DNA of 64,000 nt from Sitta carolinensis (Eukaryota > Chordata > Aves > Passeriformes > Sittidae): positions 1,550,001-1,614,000 of the forward strand of contig CM063290.1 in assembly GCA_032173965.1 (NCBI GenBank), in the 5' to 3' direction. The position numbers were made by a program, and so were the translations under genes. This document shows, in pieces, positions 34,600 to 44,275 of the stretch. The notes beneath the pieces are model-generated. The model was not told the origin of the DNA. It saw only the letters and a program-made list of their open reading frames with translations, and made no database searches. Every line of letters starts with the position of its first letter. Positions within the stretch are counted from its first letter, which is position 1.

Positions 34600-35420
34600 T
34601 TGGTGTAGCGCCGACCCAACAACGGCGGGAATCAAGAATAACAATATATTTCCGTGTAGGAAAAAAAAAAAAAAAAATTAGTTATAGTAGCCGCTACGAC
34701 AACATTAGGTAATATCCTAGTCATTAAAATAAAATAAAAAAAAAAAAATAAAAAAAAGGAAAAAAAAAAGAAAAAGAAAAAGAAAAAGAAAGAAGCAAGA
34801 GCAGCAGCTACGACAACATTAGGTAATATCCTAGTCATTAAAATAAAATAAAATAAAATAAAAAAAGAAAAAAAAAAGAAAAGAAAAAGAAAAAGAAAGA
34901 AGCAAGAGCAGCAGCTACGACAACATTAGGTAATATCCTAGTCATTAAAATAAAAAAATAAAATTAAAAAAAAAAAAAAGAAAAAAAAAAGAAGAAAAAG
35001 CACCGCTACGACAACATTAGTAATATCCTAGTCATAAAATAAAATAAATAATAAAATAAAATAAATGAAATAAAATATAATAAAATAAATAAAATAAAAT
35101 AAAATAAATAAAATAAATAAAAAAATAATAAAATAAAAATAAATAAAATAAAATAAATAAAATAAAAAATAAAATAAAATAAAATAAAATAAATAAAATA
35201 ATAAATAAAATAAAATAAAATAAATAAAATAAATAAAAATAAATATAAAATAAAATAAATAAAATAAAATAAAATAAATTAAAATAAAATAAAATAAAAT
35301 AAAATAAATAAATAATAAAAAAATAAATAAAAATAAAAATAAAAATTAAAAATTAAAATTAAAATTAAAAAAATTTAAAAAAAAAAGAAAAGAAAAAAGA
35401 AAAGCAAGGCGCAAGAGCAG
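34600..35420. repeat. A-rich array: four conserved cores, then (AAAAT)n
   Basis: The core CTACGACAACATTAGG plus TAATATCCTAGTCATTAAAA occurs at about 34693, 34808, 34917 and 35006 (the last with small deletions). Cores are separated by A-rich spacers of AAAAG and AAAAAG runs ending in GCAAGAGCAGCAG. From about 35035 to 35375 the sequence is AAAATAAAATAAAT with no core. It closes with GAAAAGCAAGGCGCAAGAGC, which resembles the spacer end of the earlier units. The core is not CR1 and I do not recognise it. The array stops about 220 bases before the SCHIP1 exon. Confidence 0.9.
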
Positions 35421-36060
35421 GGGCTTTGCTGGCCGCCAGCCGGCGTTCCCCGCAGCTCCCGAGCGGCGGAGCCGAGCCCGGCCCCGCTCCGCCCCGCCCG
35501 CTCCGCCCGGGGCCGCCCGCGCCGGCGGCAGCAGCTCCGGAGCGCGGGGGCGGCCCCGGGCCGGCGCTTCCCGTGCCCGGCGGGCAGCAGCGCTCCGGGC
35601 ACGGCTGACACGGCCGCCCCTCCGCTTCTCTCCGCCAGGATTGCCGCGAGGATGGCATGGAGTTAGGCAGCGACGCCGGCAGCAGCCGCTCCAGCTCGGA
35701 ATCCAACTCCAGCAAAGCCACGCCGTGCTCGGAGGGCAAGCGCTCGCCGTCCGCCAGCAGCCTGGACCTGGCGGCGCTGGAGGACTCGGAGGAGGAGGAA
35801 GAGGAGGAGGAGACGGGGGTTCCCCGGCGTCCCCGGCCGCCCATGGGCGCCGGCGCGGCCCCGCGATCGCCGCTGCCCGGCGCTGCCCGCGGCCCCCGGC
35901 GCGCTCGGCCCCGCGGCCCGGCGGGCGGCGGAGCGCTGGGGTGCGGCCCCCCCGGGCCCCGCAGCCGCCGGCCATGGACTGGGCAGCCCTGGAGAGGCAC
36001 CTGGCAGGGCTGCAGTGCCGAGAGCAGGAGCGCAAGCCGCGGGCCAGCCCCGCCTCGGTG
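35421..36060. promoter_or_regulatory. CpG-island-like region around the SCHIP1 internal exon
   Basis: Composition changes abruptly at about 35410 from nearly pure A/T to very high GC with many CpGs (for example GCCCGCGCCGGCGGCAGCAG). The island includes the exon itself. It may only reflect GC-rich coding sequence; an internal promoter is possible but not shown. Confidence 0.55.
35639..36057 (+). CDS. IQCJ-SCHIP1: SCHIP1 large internal exon (frame-disturbed)
   Basis: The acceptor is TTCTCTCCGCCAG; the donor is GCCTCG/GTGAGT. It starts in phase 0, as needed after the exon ending at 5384, with [16 protein letters not shown] and later [24 protein letters not shown] and a Glu run. These match the start of the long mammalian SCHIP1 exon ([29 protein letters not shown]). 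The end, [19 protein letters not shown] at 35974, matches mammalian MDWEALEKHLAGLQFREQE but lies in a different frame. The exon is 419 nt; one more base would give 420 and restore phase 0 at both ends. The shift lies between about 35820 and 35970 in very GC-rich sequence (C7 run at 35947), so either an assembly error or a real lesion is possible. A segment I recall after ALED in mammals (containing YQKKVIDEWAPE) is absent. Confidence 0.88.
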
Positions 36061-36234
36061 AGTGGGGAGCGCCCGGGGCTGCGGGGAGGAGACCTGGGGG
36101 AGGGATGCTGGCGGCAATGGAGGAGCCAGCGGGAGCATGGGGAGGGCCGGGAGAGAGGCCGGAGGAGATGCTCCGAGGGCTGCGGCCCCTCTGCTCTGGA
36201 GCCGCGCTGGGGATGCTCACCTGGAGGGGAGGAG

Positions 36235-36560
36235 GCTCCAGGGAATGCTCGGAGGGGCTCCGGGAGAAGCTGGGAGGGACTGGGGACAGGGATGGGGGGA
36301 CAGGACACAGGGGATGGCTTTAAGCTGCAGGATGGTGGATTTCCATTGGATTTGGGGCAGGAATTGTTCCCTGGGAGGGTGGGCAGGTCCTGGCACAGGG
36401 TGCCCAGCTGGGGCTGCCCCCGGATCCCTGGCAGTGCCCAAGGCCAGGCTGGACATCGGGGCTTGGATCCATCTGGGACAGTGAGAAATGTCCCTGCCAT
36501 GGCAGGGAATGGGATGAGCTTTAAGCTCCCTTCCATCCCAAACCATTCCGTGATTCTCCA
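36235..36560 (+). mobile_element. CR1 LINE 3' fragment
   Basis: It begins 180 bases after the SCHIP1 exon. CR1 landmarks run from GGGGCTCCGGGAGAAGCTGG through CAGTGCCCAAGGCCAGGCTG to ATCCCAAACCATTCCGTGAT. It contains the perfect palindrome TCCCTGCCATGGCAGGGA at about 36492. Confidence 0.9.
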
Positions 36561-39030
36561 ACTTTCCCGGAGCCCCCGTGGGCACTGGTGGGGCTGGCTC
36601 CCTGCAGCTGCAGGGATGTGCCAGGGGCACCCCCAGGCTGGCTCGGGGCTGGCTCCCCTTGGAGAGGCCAAGGAATATCAGCTTTAGCCAGGCTGGGAGC
36701 GCTGCCAGCCTCTCCTTCCCTGAGGGAAAGGACCTTCCCCAGGGCCTGGGCTCACTCAGGAGGAAACCCCGGCACTGCTTTACAGAACCCCCTGTAAATC
36801 CTGGCCCGATCCCATTCTTTAGGGCGGTTTGGGAATTGCACAGAACTTCTGAGCTGCAGGGATGCGAGAGGAAGCAGCACTGCAGCCCCGCCGGTGACAC
36901 GGCAGGGCTGAGGCTCTTCCATAATGCATGAATTCCAAAGGAATCCACCAAAGCTCTCCTGGAAGCTCTGCAGGAGCCTTTGGATGGCTGGGAAACGCTG
37001 CGTGCCTCAGCAGCCGTACCCCGTGGCCTTGCCTCTGGCACACATGAGTTTTTGCCATGATTTTCGTGTTGTTCAAAAGGCATTCCATGCCCTGACTTCC
37101 TGTGAAGTCACCTCGCTCGGGAGGTGGGGATTTCCCCCTGAATCCTTGAATTACAACTAATTGGTGACAAATCTGGGTGGGTGCTGGGCAGGATGAGTAA
37201 GCTGAGGGATGAGTGGGACTGCTGCCATGCAGGGATGCTTTTTTTCCAAAGCTTGAACGCTGGAGCCTCGGTGCCTTGAGGAACTGACAGGTAACAGCTT
37301 TAATTACAATCATTTGTGCAGGAGCTCAGCCTGAAAAAAAGGAAGAAAAAAAAAACCCACCAAAAAGGAAAAAAAAAAAACCCACCTCATTTTTGTGGTT
37401 TGGGAGCTGATTTCTCCAGCATTATCTGATCAGCACTGCTGGAAACTCTTTGCCTCCAGGCATGAGCTTAACCAGGTGAGCTGTCACCTAAGGAATTCTG
37501 CCCCTGTCAGGATTTTCCTCCTCCATCCTGCCGTTCCCTCCTGCAGAGGCCCTGGCAGGAATTCAGGCTGCCTCCTGCCCTGGCTCGTCCCGGGCTGAGC
37601 TGGGCTGTGCAGAGCCTGGGTGGGCGCCCAGCCCGGGGCAGGGGCAGCATCTCCCCGGGGTGGCACTGCCCTCAGGGCTCCCCCCTCCTGGAGTCTGACA
37701 CTCTGCAGAGGTGAATTTTGAATTTCCCAGCGCTTGAGAGACTTTCCCCAACTCCCCAGCTGTGTTGTGCTCCAGGATTCCCCTTCCCTCGGCTGCCAGG
37801 CAGGAGGAGGAGGAGGTGTTCCAGCTCTGCTCCTTCCACTTCCCACCTGGATCAAAGGGAAAAGGCAGCTGGGAATTGCTCTTTGATGTCCCTGTGACCC
37901 CTCCTGTCCCTCCCTGGCCAGGTCTGTCAGCCCACAGCGTGTCCCACGAGCTGCGTGCACCCAAATCCTTCAAGGCTGACCCAGGCTGAGGTGAAAAAGC
38001 CTCTTTTTATTTTTGTTTTCCCTGCCCTTGACATTTCCCTGCGGTTCAGTGTTTATGACAAAGCTTTGCCTTGCCCTGCTGGAAGCCCAAGTGTTTGTAA
38101 ACATGGGAATCGTGGAGAGGAGGCAGCCAGGGAGCAAATGCAGGGAAAGGGACTGGATTGCTCTGAGTGCTTGCAGGAAAAGGGGAATTTCAGTAGGATG
38201 GGCCTTGGCTGAGGTCAGGAATCAGGGTGGGATGTGAAAGCAGCTTGCAGTGGAAGTGTTTCCTAGGCTGGTTGCTGTTCCCAGGAATCCAGAGAGATGT
38301 TTCCTTGAGATTATTTTATTAAGATGATTTATTAAGATTATTAAAATCGAGTTTTTTTCTGCTGTCAGGAGCGGATTTTCTTGGGGTTTATCACGGCCCA
38401 AGTGAAGGGGGACAGGAGTGACCCCATCAGGGGACAGGAGGAGGAAATTCCCACTCCTAGGGAAGCTCTCCCATGGTTTTAGGAGGTTTTCCCACCTGTG
38501 ATCTGGGATGTGAGGAGGGCTTGGGAATGCTGCAGCCGGGCTAAACGCAAGGTTTAAATGAGGAGGGCCCTTTGGTCACATCTGGAGCTGCACACCTTTG
38601 CCCTGAGCTGCTGGAAAAGGCTGGAAAAGGGAACATTAATTATATTAACACCATGGAAAAGGCTGTTGTGCAGCTTCCAGGGGGAATGACAGGGCACAGC
38701 CGGGGTGGGAGGGCCAGGGCTGCTCCCTCAGGGGGCAGACACGGGCACCGTGCCTGAAAGCTCCAAGCAGGAAATTCAGGAGGGATTTGGCAACTGCTGC
38801 TTGGCCCTGGCAGCCCCAGTGCTGAGAGAAGCAGAGGCCCAGCAGGGTGGGCTGTGCCCCGTGGGCTGGCTGGAATGCCCCCAGCCCCTGATGCCCTCTG
38901 GGTGGGCCAGGTGGGCAGGTGCTGTCTAGAAATGGAGAATATTCCTGTCATTCTCCCTCCCGAAGGGTGACATGACTGCTGTTGGAGCTGGATTGAGTGG
39001 ATGAGGTCCCTCCAAGCCTGATGGGCTCTG

Positions 39031-39447
39031 TCAGGTCACTCTGGAGTTTTCTGGACTCCACCTAAGAGGAGAAACCTCTTTCCTGAAGGCACTTGCTGCT
39101 CGAAGGCTCACAATGGAGATGCTTGGCTCAATCTCCTTGTCCAGCTGCAGGAAGCCACCCCATCCCATTTTTCCATTTTTCCTCCTTTCCTCCAACTCCT
39201 GGCTGCATCCAAAGTGGTACCAAATGTGCCATGGGATTGTCAGGTCACTCTGGAATTTTCTGGACTCCACCTAAGAGGAGAAACCTCTTTCCTGAAGGCA
39301 CTTGCTGCTTGAAGGCTCACGATGGAGATGCTTGGCTCAATCTCCTTGTCCAGCTGCAGGAAGCCACCCCATCCCATTTTTTCCATTTTTCCTCCTTTCC
39401 TCAGCTCCTGGCTGCATCCAAAGTGGTACCAAATGTGCCACAGGATG
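39031..39447. repeat. 208-bp tandem duplication
   Basis: TCAGGTCACTCTGGAGTTTT at 39031 recurs as TCAGGTCACTCTGGAATTTT at 39239, and the match continues to GGTACCAAATGTGCCA in both copies. A few substitutions and a one-base T-run change separate them. Confidence 0.95.
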
Positions 39448-39449
39448 AT

Positions 39450-39640
39450 TTATGGCCCTCGGGAGCCGTGGAGGTGCCGGGGAAGCGGCGAGGCTCCGCT
39501 AATGGCTCGAATCAAATCCAAATCAGCCTTAATGGCTTTAATATTCCTCCCGTTGCCTCTCTGAGGATAATTACCATCAATAGGAGGCATTGGCTGGGGA
39601 GAATATCTGTAAATTCTGGAGCCAATTAAAGAAACACTGG
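39450..39640. other. Unique TAAT-rich block, possible conserved non-coding element
   Basis: Unlike its repeat surroundings, this stretch is unique and full of TAAT/ATTA motifs (GCTAATGGCTCGAATCAAAT, AGCCTTAATGGCTTTAATAT, GGATAATTACCATCAATAGG and GAGCCAATTAAAGAAACACT). Such blocks in neural genes are often developmental enhancers; this is inference. Confidence 0.3.
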
Positions 39641-39960
39641 CAGGAGGGGAAGTGGCTGGGGCAGACTGGGCTGGGGCGGGCAGGGAGGGGCGGAATTGCC
39701 GAAGGAATTTCGCTGCCCACGAGGCTTGGTGCAGGCAGTGCTGCTGAAAGCTCAGCCCTGCAGCTTCCAGACCTTCTGCAGGAGCTTAATGGATGGGGAA
39801 GGAGGTGCTGGAGTCTTTATTTTATCCTTCCATCCCTGGGATGTTCCTGCCTGTGCTGTGAGACAGAGAGCTGCTGGTTATCCTATCCCCGTGGTGGTGA
39901 ATCCAAGGAATCCCACACCAGTCCAGGCACTTGGACTCCTGCACTTCCAGTGTTGGGCAA

Positions 39961-40355
39961 GGTGAAAGTTTAACAGGGAGGATTTACAAATAGGAATGAT
40001 CAGCAGAAGGGTCTCCAGAAGCAAAAGCAAGTTTTGATAGAGAAGAACAAAAGATGTGTGAAAATAAAGATTGCTGAGCTGGTGGTCACTGGACAAAGGT
40101 TGGGATGAGATTTTATGGCTAAGAGATTTTATGGTTTTCCAGCCTGGAAAACCTGTGGAACTGCTGAGGGGCTGGGCTAGGTGAAAGTTTAACAGGGCAG
40201 GTTTACAAGTAGGAATGTTCAGCAGAAGGGGCTCTAGAAATGAAAGCAAGTTTTGATGGAGAAGAGCAAAAGATGTGTGAAAATAAAGATTGCTGAGCTG
40301 GTGGTCACTGCACAAGGGTTGGGATGAGCTGGGGAGAGATTTTATGGCTGAGACC
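39961..40355. repeat. 219-bp tandem duplication
   Basis: GGTGAAAGTTTAACAGGG occurs at 39961 and 40180, followed in both by AGCAGAAGGG, AAGCAAGTTTTGAT, AAAAGATGTGTGAAAATAAA and GATTGCTGAGCTGGTGGTCA. Its origin is not recognised. Confidence 0.93.
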
Positions 40356-40686
40356 AGACCTTCCCTGTCCTGAAGGATCCTGAGCCTGGTCTGAGCTGGA
40401 TCCCAGCACCAAACTCCTCGCCAGGCCCCTGGAAAAGGGAAATCTGCCAGCAGGGAGCTTCTCCAGGACAATGAATTTCTTGTGAGGCTTTTTCCTGGGA
40501 AGCAAACCTTTGGAGGGTGGAAAAAGCTGTAATTCTGCCTTGTCCCAGTGTGCTGGGAGTGGGATGAGCTGCAGGGTGATCCATCCCTGCTGGATCAGGA
40601 GAGCCCTGCCCTTTGGCCACTTCCCAAAGCTCAAAGGTTGCCTGGGAGATTCCTAATCCTAAGTGAGCAGGGAAAACATCCAGAGA

Positions 40687-40687
<1 letters not shown>

Positions 40688-40723
<36 letters not shown>
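40688..40723. repeat. A36 homopolymer
   Basis: This is an uninterrupted run of 36 A between CCAGAGAC and TTCAAGCTGC. No gene or element body is evident on either side. Confidence 0.95.
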
Positions 40724-40725
<2 letters not shown>

Positions 40726-42524
40726 CAAGCTGCTTGGTGGGAATTCCATCGATTGGAGGGATTGGGAAGCTTTGCTGCTTCCCAAACCAGGACCAGGCAA
40801 AACTCCCAGGATTAAAAATCCTGAGGGAAAACTCGATTGCCATTGCTGCTGCTGAGCTTTTCCTTGAAGGAAGTGCCAGACTCCAGGGGGGACAGCCTAT
40901 GGATTGTGTCTGCAGGGATGGTGCTGCTCTCTCCCACGATGGGAATTCCTCCAGGTGATGGAGCCCACTGGGCTGGCGAGTGAATGTTTCTCTTGGGATG
41001 TGGAAAAGCTGGAAAAGTGGGATTTTTCTAGCCCGAGCTGTGGTGCAGGCAGCAGTAAATCTCCCTTTAATGTGATGCTGAGGGATCATTGCTGGGATCT
41101 GGCTCTGGAAAACCATTTATTTATTTAATGGGTGATTTATTAGGAAGGAGTGTTTTTGGGAATCACAAGTAGGAAATCCAAAGGATTTACAAGGAGAGGA
41201 AATTTGGAATATCTCAGAACAGTGTTTTGTTTTTTTGGTTTTTTTTTTAAATAAGGAGATTCTGGAGTGTTGCATCCCTCCCCTAAGTCTTCAAATTCCC
41301 ACTTGAACCCGAGTGTCTCAGGTTGGAATAGCAGCAGGCAGCAGGAATTTTGATTTCCCAGGATAATAATTATGTACTTAGGCAAATATTCCTTGCTTAT
41401 TAAGCGGGATAAATGCGAGGCAGGGGGGGTTTAATCCCCACAACCACCCTGTGCTCTGCAAAACCTGCTATTTTCCCTAGGGCTGGGGAGGATGGATGTG
41501 CTCTACCTGGAGGGTGGGCAACACCTGGAATTGTGGAAAATCCAGGTGAGTGTGGAGGGAGAAATTTTAGCTAAAAAAAAAACAGAGGAAAAGGAGTTTA
41601 TTCACGTGAAGATCTGCTGAGGAGCCCTGGAAAACCAGGATTGTCCAGACTCCAAAATGCCAGGCAGCTCAGGGATGTTCTAATTATTCTAAACGATTTA
41701 GAGATCGGTAAAATAATTCTAAATAAAATAAATGCTCCAAAAATCCCCCACGCCCTGGCAGGGTTTGTTTCTGTGAGCAGCAGGGCTGCCTTAGCAGTGA
41801 TAAGAACAGCAGGAATGTGATTTATTTCCTTCTTCCTCTCGGCCTGGATTTAAGGTGGTTGGGATTTAACTGGTTGGAAAAGCAGGTGCAGCACTTGATT
41901 ATTTTAAAAAAAGTTTGTGTAGGAGCTGTCAAGAAACTGCTCAAAGCATCGTTGCTCCTACTCCTAACAGCCAAAAAATGAGGGAAATCAATATCAGTGA
42001 CAGGAATTTGTGTCCCAAACTCCTCAGGATGTGCTGGAGCCCAAAGGAGCTTTAAGGGAGCATCAGATTTAGTGGGGAAAATGGATTTTTTTTTGAGGAG
42101 AAAACCTCTTGAAAAAGATCTATAAAATCCTACTGTAATTCACCCAAGTTGGGTGTAATCCCCACTGGGAGGAAATGTGATTTCCCAGCTGCTCCCAGTG
42201 GCTCACTGTAGGAATTAATTTCACTTTATAAAAACGAAGCTGTTTAAAATAATCCCATCATGTGCTCAGCTCAGTATTTCCCAAGGCTGGGCACGGTGAT
42301 CCAGGAATTCCTGTGGGATTCTGGGCACGGTGACACTGCTGGGGGGGCTGAGGAGAACCAGAATTTGCTGGGGCCACCTCAAACAGTTCTGCTTTCCTGC
42401 AGGAATTGCTTCAGTTAGAACCAAAATCATTTCAAAATCCCTGAGATCGATCCTGCTCCAGCAGAGCACCCATGGGTTCAGCAGGAAATGAATTTCCCTC
42501 TTCCAATTATTCTTTTCCATGAAT

Positions 42525-44275
42525 CCTAATCCCTCTTTCCCTGGAGTTTTTCCAGTTTTTCCAAGCTCTAATCCCTCTTTGCCTGGAGGTTTTCCTGTTT
42601 TTTCCAAACTCTAATCCTTCTTTTCCTGGAGCTTTTCCAGTTTTTCCAAGCCGTAATCTCTCTTTCCCCAGAATTTTCCCAAACCCTAATCCCTCTTTCC
42701 CTGGAGCTTTTCCAAACCCTAATCCCTCTTTTCCTGGAGCTTTTCCAGCTTTTCCAAACCCTAATCTCTCTTTCCCTGGAGCTTTTCCAGTTTTTCCAAG
42801 CCCTACTCCCTCTTTCCCTGGAGCTTTTCCAGTTTTTCCAAACCCTATTCCCTCTTTCCCCAGAATTTTTCCAAGCCCTACTCCCTCTTTCCCTGGAGCT
42901 TTTCCAGTTTTTCCAAGCCCTGCTCCCTCTTTCCCTGGAGCTTTCCCAGTTTTCCCCAAGCCCTGCTCCCTCTTTCCCTGGAGCTTTCCCAGTTTCCCCA
43001 AGCCCTGCTCCCTCTTTCCCTGGAGCTTTCCCAGTTTTCCCAAGCCCTGCTCCCTCTTTCCCTGGAGCTTTCCCAGTTTCCCCAAGCCCTGCTCCCTCTT
43101 TCCCTGGAGCTTTCCCAGTTTTCCCAAGCCCTGCTCCCTCTTTCCCTGGAGCTTTCCCAGTTTTCCCAAGCCCTGCTCCCTCTTTCCCTGGAGCTTTTCC
43201 AGTTTTCCAAACCCTAATCCCTCTTTCCCTGGAGCTTTTCCAGTTTTCCAAACCCTAATCCCTCTTTCCCTGGAGCTTTCCCAGTTTCCCCAAGCCCTGC
43301 TCCCTCTTTCCCTGGAGCTTTCCCAGTTTCCCCAAGCCCTGCTCCCTCTTTCCCTGGAGCTTTCCCAGTTTTCCAAACCCTAATCCCTCTTTCCCTGGAG
43401 CTTTCCCAGTTTCCCCAAGCCCTGCTCCCTCTTTCCCTGGAGCTTTCCCAGTTTCCCCAAGCCCTGCTCCCTCTTTCCCTGGAGCTTTCCCAGTTTCCCC
43501 AAGCCCTGCTCCCTCTTTCCCTGGAGCTTTCCCAGTTTTCCCAAGCCCTGCTCCCTCTTTCCCTGGAGCTTTCCCAGTTTTCCCAAGCCCTGCTCCCTCT
43601 TTCCCTGGAGCTTTTCCAGTTTTCCAAACCCTAATCCCTCTTTCCCTGAGCTTTTCCAGTTTTCCAAACCCTAATCCCTCTTCCCTGGAGCTTTCCCAGT
43701 TTCCCCAAGCCCTGCTCCCTCTTTCCCTGGAGCTTTCCAGTTTCCCCAAGCCCTGCTCCCTCTTTCCCTGGAGCTTTCCCAGTTTCCCCAAGCCCTGCTC
43801 CCTCTTTCCCTGGAGCTTTCCCAGTTTTCCCAAGCCCTGCTCCCTCTTTCCCTGGAGCTTTCCCAGTTTTCCCAAGCCCTGCTCCCTCTTTCCCTGGAGC
43901 TTTTCCAGTTTTCCAAACCCTAATCCCTCTTTCCCTGGAGCTTTTCCAGTTTTCCAAACCCTAATCCCTCTTTCCCTGGAGCTTTCCCAGTTTCCCCAAG
44001 CCCTGCTCCCTCTTTCCCTGGAGCTTTCCCAGTTTCCCCAAGCCCTGCTCCCTCTTTCCCTGGAGCTTTCCCAGTTTTCCAAACCCTAATCCCTCTTTCC
44101 CTGGAGCTTTCCCAGTTTCCCCAAGCCCTGCTCCCTCTTTCCCTGGAGCTTTCCCAGTTTCCCCAAGCCCTGCTCCCTCTTTCCCTGGAGCTTTCCCAGT
44201 TTCCCCAAGCCCTGCTCCCTCTTTCCCTGGAGCTTTCCCAGTTTTCCCAAGCCCTGCTCCCTCTTTCCCTGGAGG
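42525..44275. repeat. 42-bp minisatellite, about 41 copies
   Basis: The unit is CCCTGCTCCCTCTTTCCCTG, then GAGCTTTCCCAGTTTTCCCAAG (written here in two parts of one 42-bp unit). A second unit type has AACCCTAATCCCTC and GCTTTTCCAG. Doublets of the second type recur at about 43200, 43610 and 43900, hinting at higher-order duplication. The left end (42525-42900) is the most divergent. A 42-bp unit with no stops gives 14-residue repeating open frames on all minus-strand frames (for example 42507-43376); I do not accept these as genes. Confidence 0.96.

Larger units (their letters stand above)
5385..35638 (+). other. 30-kb intron between IQCJ and SCHIP1 parts
   Basis: The intron runs from GTGAGT to TCTCTCCGCCAG. 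In mammals the corresponding distance is hundreds of kilobases as I recall, so it is strongly compacted here. It holds most of the tandem arrays and CR1 copies listed below. Unlisted stretches within it show no recognisable gene: 5800-7258, 7736-9639, 9920-11123, 11352-12924, 13081-14649, 14746-15867, 16531-18290, 19080-19389, 19560-20639, 26460-27220, 28071-28454, 29040-30035, 30485-32184 and 32640-33621. I did not find the alternative first exon of the long mammalian SCHIP1 isoform in it. Confidence 0.75.

Noticed and set aside
33545..34681. 378-residue plus-strand frame
   Set aside because: It reads through two antisense CR1 fragments into the A-rich array; it is low-complexity Pro/Ser sequence without conservation.
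5385..35638. Search for the long-isoform SCHIP1 first exon known in mammals
   Set aside because: No frame with a recognisable match and a suitable donor was found; absence by eye is not proof.
35346..36687. 441-residue minus-strand frame and 348-residue plus-strand frame over the SCHIP1 exon
   Set aside because: The minus frame is a shadow of GC-rich exon sequence plus CR1. The plus frame only carries the displaced [14 protein letters not shown] end of the true exon.
42525..44275. Telomere-like AACCCTAATCCC motifs
   Set aside because: They are variants within a 42-bp unit, not tandem six-base telomere repeats.
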